Shown piece by piece: positions 12,566 through 13,144 of a DNA stretch of 13,144 bases (position 1 is its first letter; every line of letters begins with the position of its first letter). Below the pieces are notes generated by a model, which did not search any database, was not told where the DNA came from, and worked only from the letters and a program-made list of their open reading frames with translations. The DNA comes from Pseudomonadota bacterium (GTDB taxonomy: Bacteria > Pseudomonadota > Alphaproteobacteria > Sphingomonadales > Sphingomonadaceae), in NCBI GenBank assembly GCA_023426225.1, contig JAFABD010000273.1:1-13144 (forward strand), in the 5' to 3' direction. The position numbers and the translations under genes were made by a program.

Positions 12566-13144
12566 ATGAAGATCCCCGGCTTTTCACTCGCATCGCTTTC
12601 GTCGCTGACCCCGCGCCAGGGCGGCGCGGCGGCGTCACCGGCAACCGCGGCGGCGACCGGCACGACCGGCGGCGCCGACGCGCCCGCCAAGTCCGACCGC
12701 GAGGCGCGCAAGCTGCAGGCGGCGAAGGATGCGGTCGCCGCGCTGAAGGCGATGCCGCGCGACAATCGCGAGGCGGAGAAGGCGCGCGCGGCCGAGAAGG
12801 TCAAGGAACTGAAGGCGCGGCTGCAGGCGCTGAAGATGATCTATGCCAGCGACCCCAAGAAGCTGGCTCGGATCGCGGCGCAGATGGCGCGCGAGCTGGC
12901 GGCGGCGGTGAAAAGCTATGTCGATGCGGGCGGCGGCGCGGACGCGCTGGGGGCCGCCGGCGGCAGCGATGTCGGCGCGAATGCCGCCCCGCAGGCGAAC
13001 GCCCAGCCGGGCGCCGCCCAGCCCGGAAACGAAGCTGCCCAGGCCGGGGGCGAGGCGGCGCAGGCCGAGGCGAGCGCGCCGGGTGCCGCCGCGCCCGAGG
13101 CAGGCAAGACCGGCGACGCCGGCGCGGATCGGACCGAGACCAAG
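12566..13144 (+). CDS. Ala-rich protein with helical core, unknown function (partial, runs off the window)
   Basis: The frame starts at ATG 12566 (MKIPGFSLASLSSLTP) and is open to the last base, showing 193 residues; the C terminus lies outside. After a short Ser/Leu-rich start and an Ala/Gly/Thr linker (about 18-42), a charged helical or coiled-coil region runs from about 43 to 118. It has repeated E-K-A-L patterns and the segment MIYASDPKKLARIAAQMARELAAAV (split: MIYASDPKK, LARIAAQMARE, LAAAV). A low-complexity A/G/Q/E/P tail follows. There is no signal peptide or membrane helix. ATG 12557 is an in-frame alternative (MEIMK). GGAG lies only 3 nt before ATG 12566. It might be a secreted or flagellum-related structural protein, but nothing proves that. 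The Ala-rich opposite strand gives long false frames. Confidence 0.7.
   Translation, partial: MKIPGFSLASLSSLTPRQGGAAASPATAAATGTTGGADAPAKSDREARKLQAAKDAVAALKAMPRDNREAEKARAAEKVKELKARLQALKMIYASDPKKLARIAAQMARELAAAVKSYVDAGGGADALGAAGGSDVGANAAPQANAQPGAAQPGNEAAQAGGEAAQAEASAPGAAAPEAGKTGDAGADRTETK

Noticed and set aside
11950..12804. 284-codon minus-strand open frame
   Set aside because: It is antisense to the Ala-rich gene and the 58-aa gene region, then runs through the repeat array as Arg/Pro/Ser-rich low-complexity translation. No start site or domain supports it.

Overview
The window looks like chromosomal DNA of an alphaproteobacterium, most likely a sphingomonad (Sphingomonas or a close relative). 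The basis is the very high GC content, the three-gene cytochrome bc1 cluster with a separate cytochrome c1 gene, the sequence character of the small secreted and lipo-proteins, and a CCCCGGC-TCAAG-GCCGGGG intergenic palindrome of a kind I associate with these genomes. No database search was possible, so names rest on motifs and recall.

Layout, left to right. (1) Positions 192-2920, minus strand: petA-petB-petC, the complete cytochrome bc1 complex, transcribed Rieske, cytochrome b, cytochrome c1. (2) Positions 2921-3294: a 374-nt divergent regulatory region holding a perfect FNR/FixK-type box (TTGAT-N4-ATCAA, 3098-3111), placed about 40 nt upstream of a plausible start site for petABC. (3) Positions 3295-5202, plus strand: trmL (tRNA wobble 2'-O-methylation), hemF (oxygen-dependent coproporphyrinogen oxidase) and a GNAT acetyltransferase, overlapping or nearly so. 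(4) Positions 5166-6718, minus strand: two tandem paralogous multi-pass membrane proteins with a GTGA overlap. (5) Positions 6941-8845, plus strand: lipB, a 77-aa lipoprotein followed by a strong hairpin terminator, and a secreted four-cysteine protein. (6) Positions 8897-11734, minus strand: queE and queC (7-deazaguanine pathway), a secreted DUF3617-like protein, and hslO (redox chaperone Hsp33) with an RpoH-like promoter. (7) Positions 11735-12188: no gene, but a degenerate GC-rich direct-repeat array. (8) Positions 12189-12365, minus strand: a 58-aa membrane protein with a strong Shine-Dalgarno sequence and a perfect DnaA box at its predicted transcription start. (9) Positions 12566-13144, plus strand: an Ala-rich protein of unknown function with a helical core, cut by the window edge.

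Most of this is housekeeping: respiration, haem, lipoate, queuosine and redox proteostasis. I see no mobile element, CRISPR array, RNA gene or defence system. A physiological theme may link regions 1 to 3: the bc1 complex needs haem b and haem c, the divergent operon encodes an O2-dependent haem-synthesis step, and the shared intergenic region carries an oxygen-sensor box. The most notable signals are regulatory sites (FNR box, RpoH-like promoter, DnaA box), the very short membrane-protein gene and the repeat array. I did not find a clearly novel multi-gene system.
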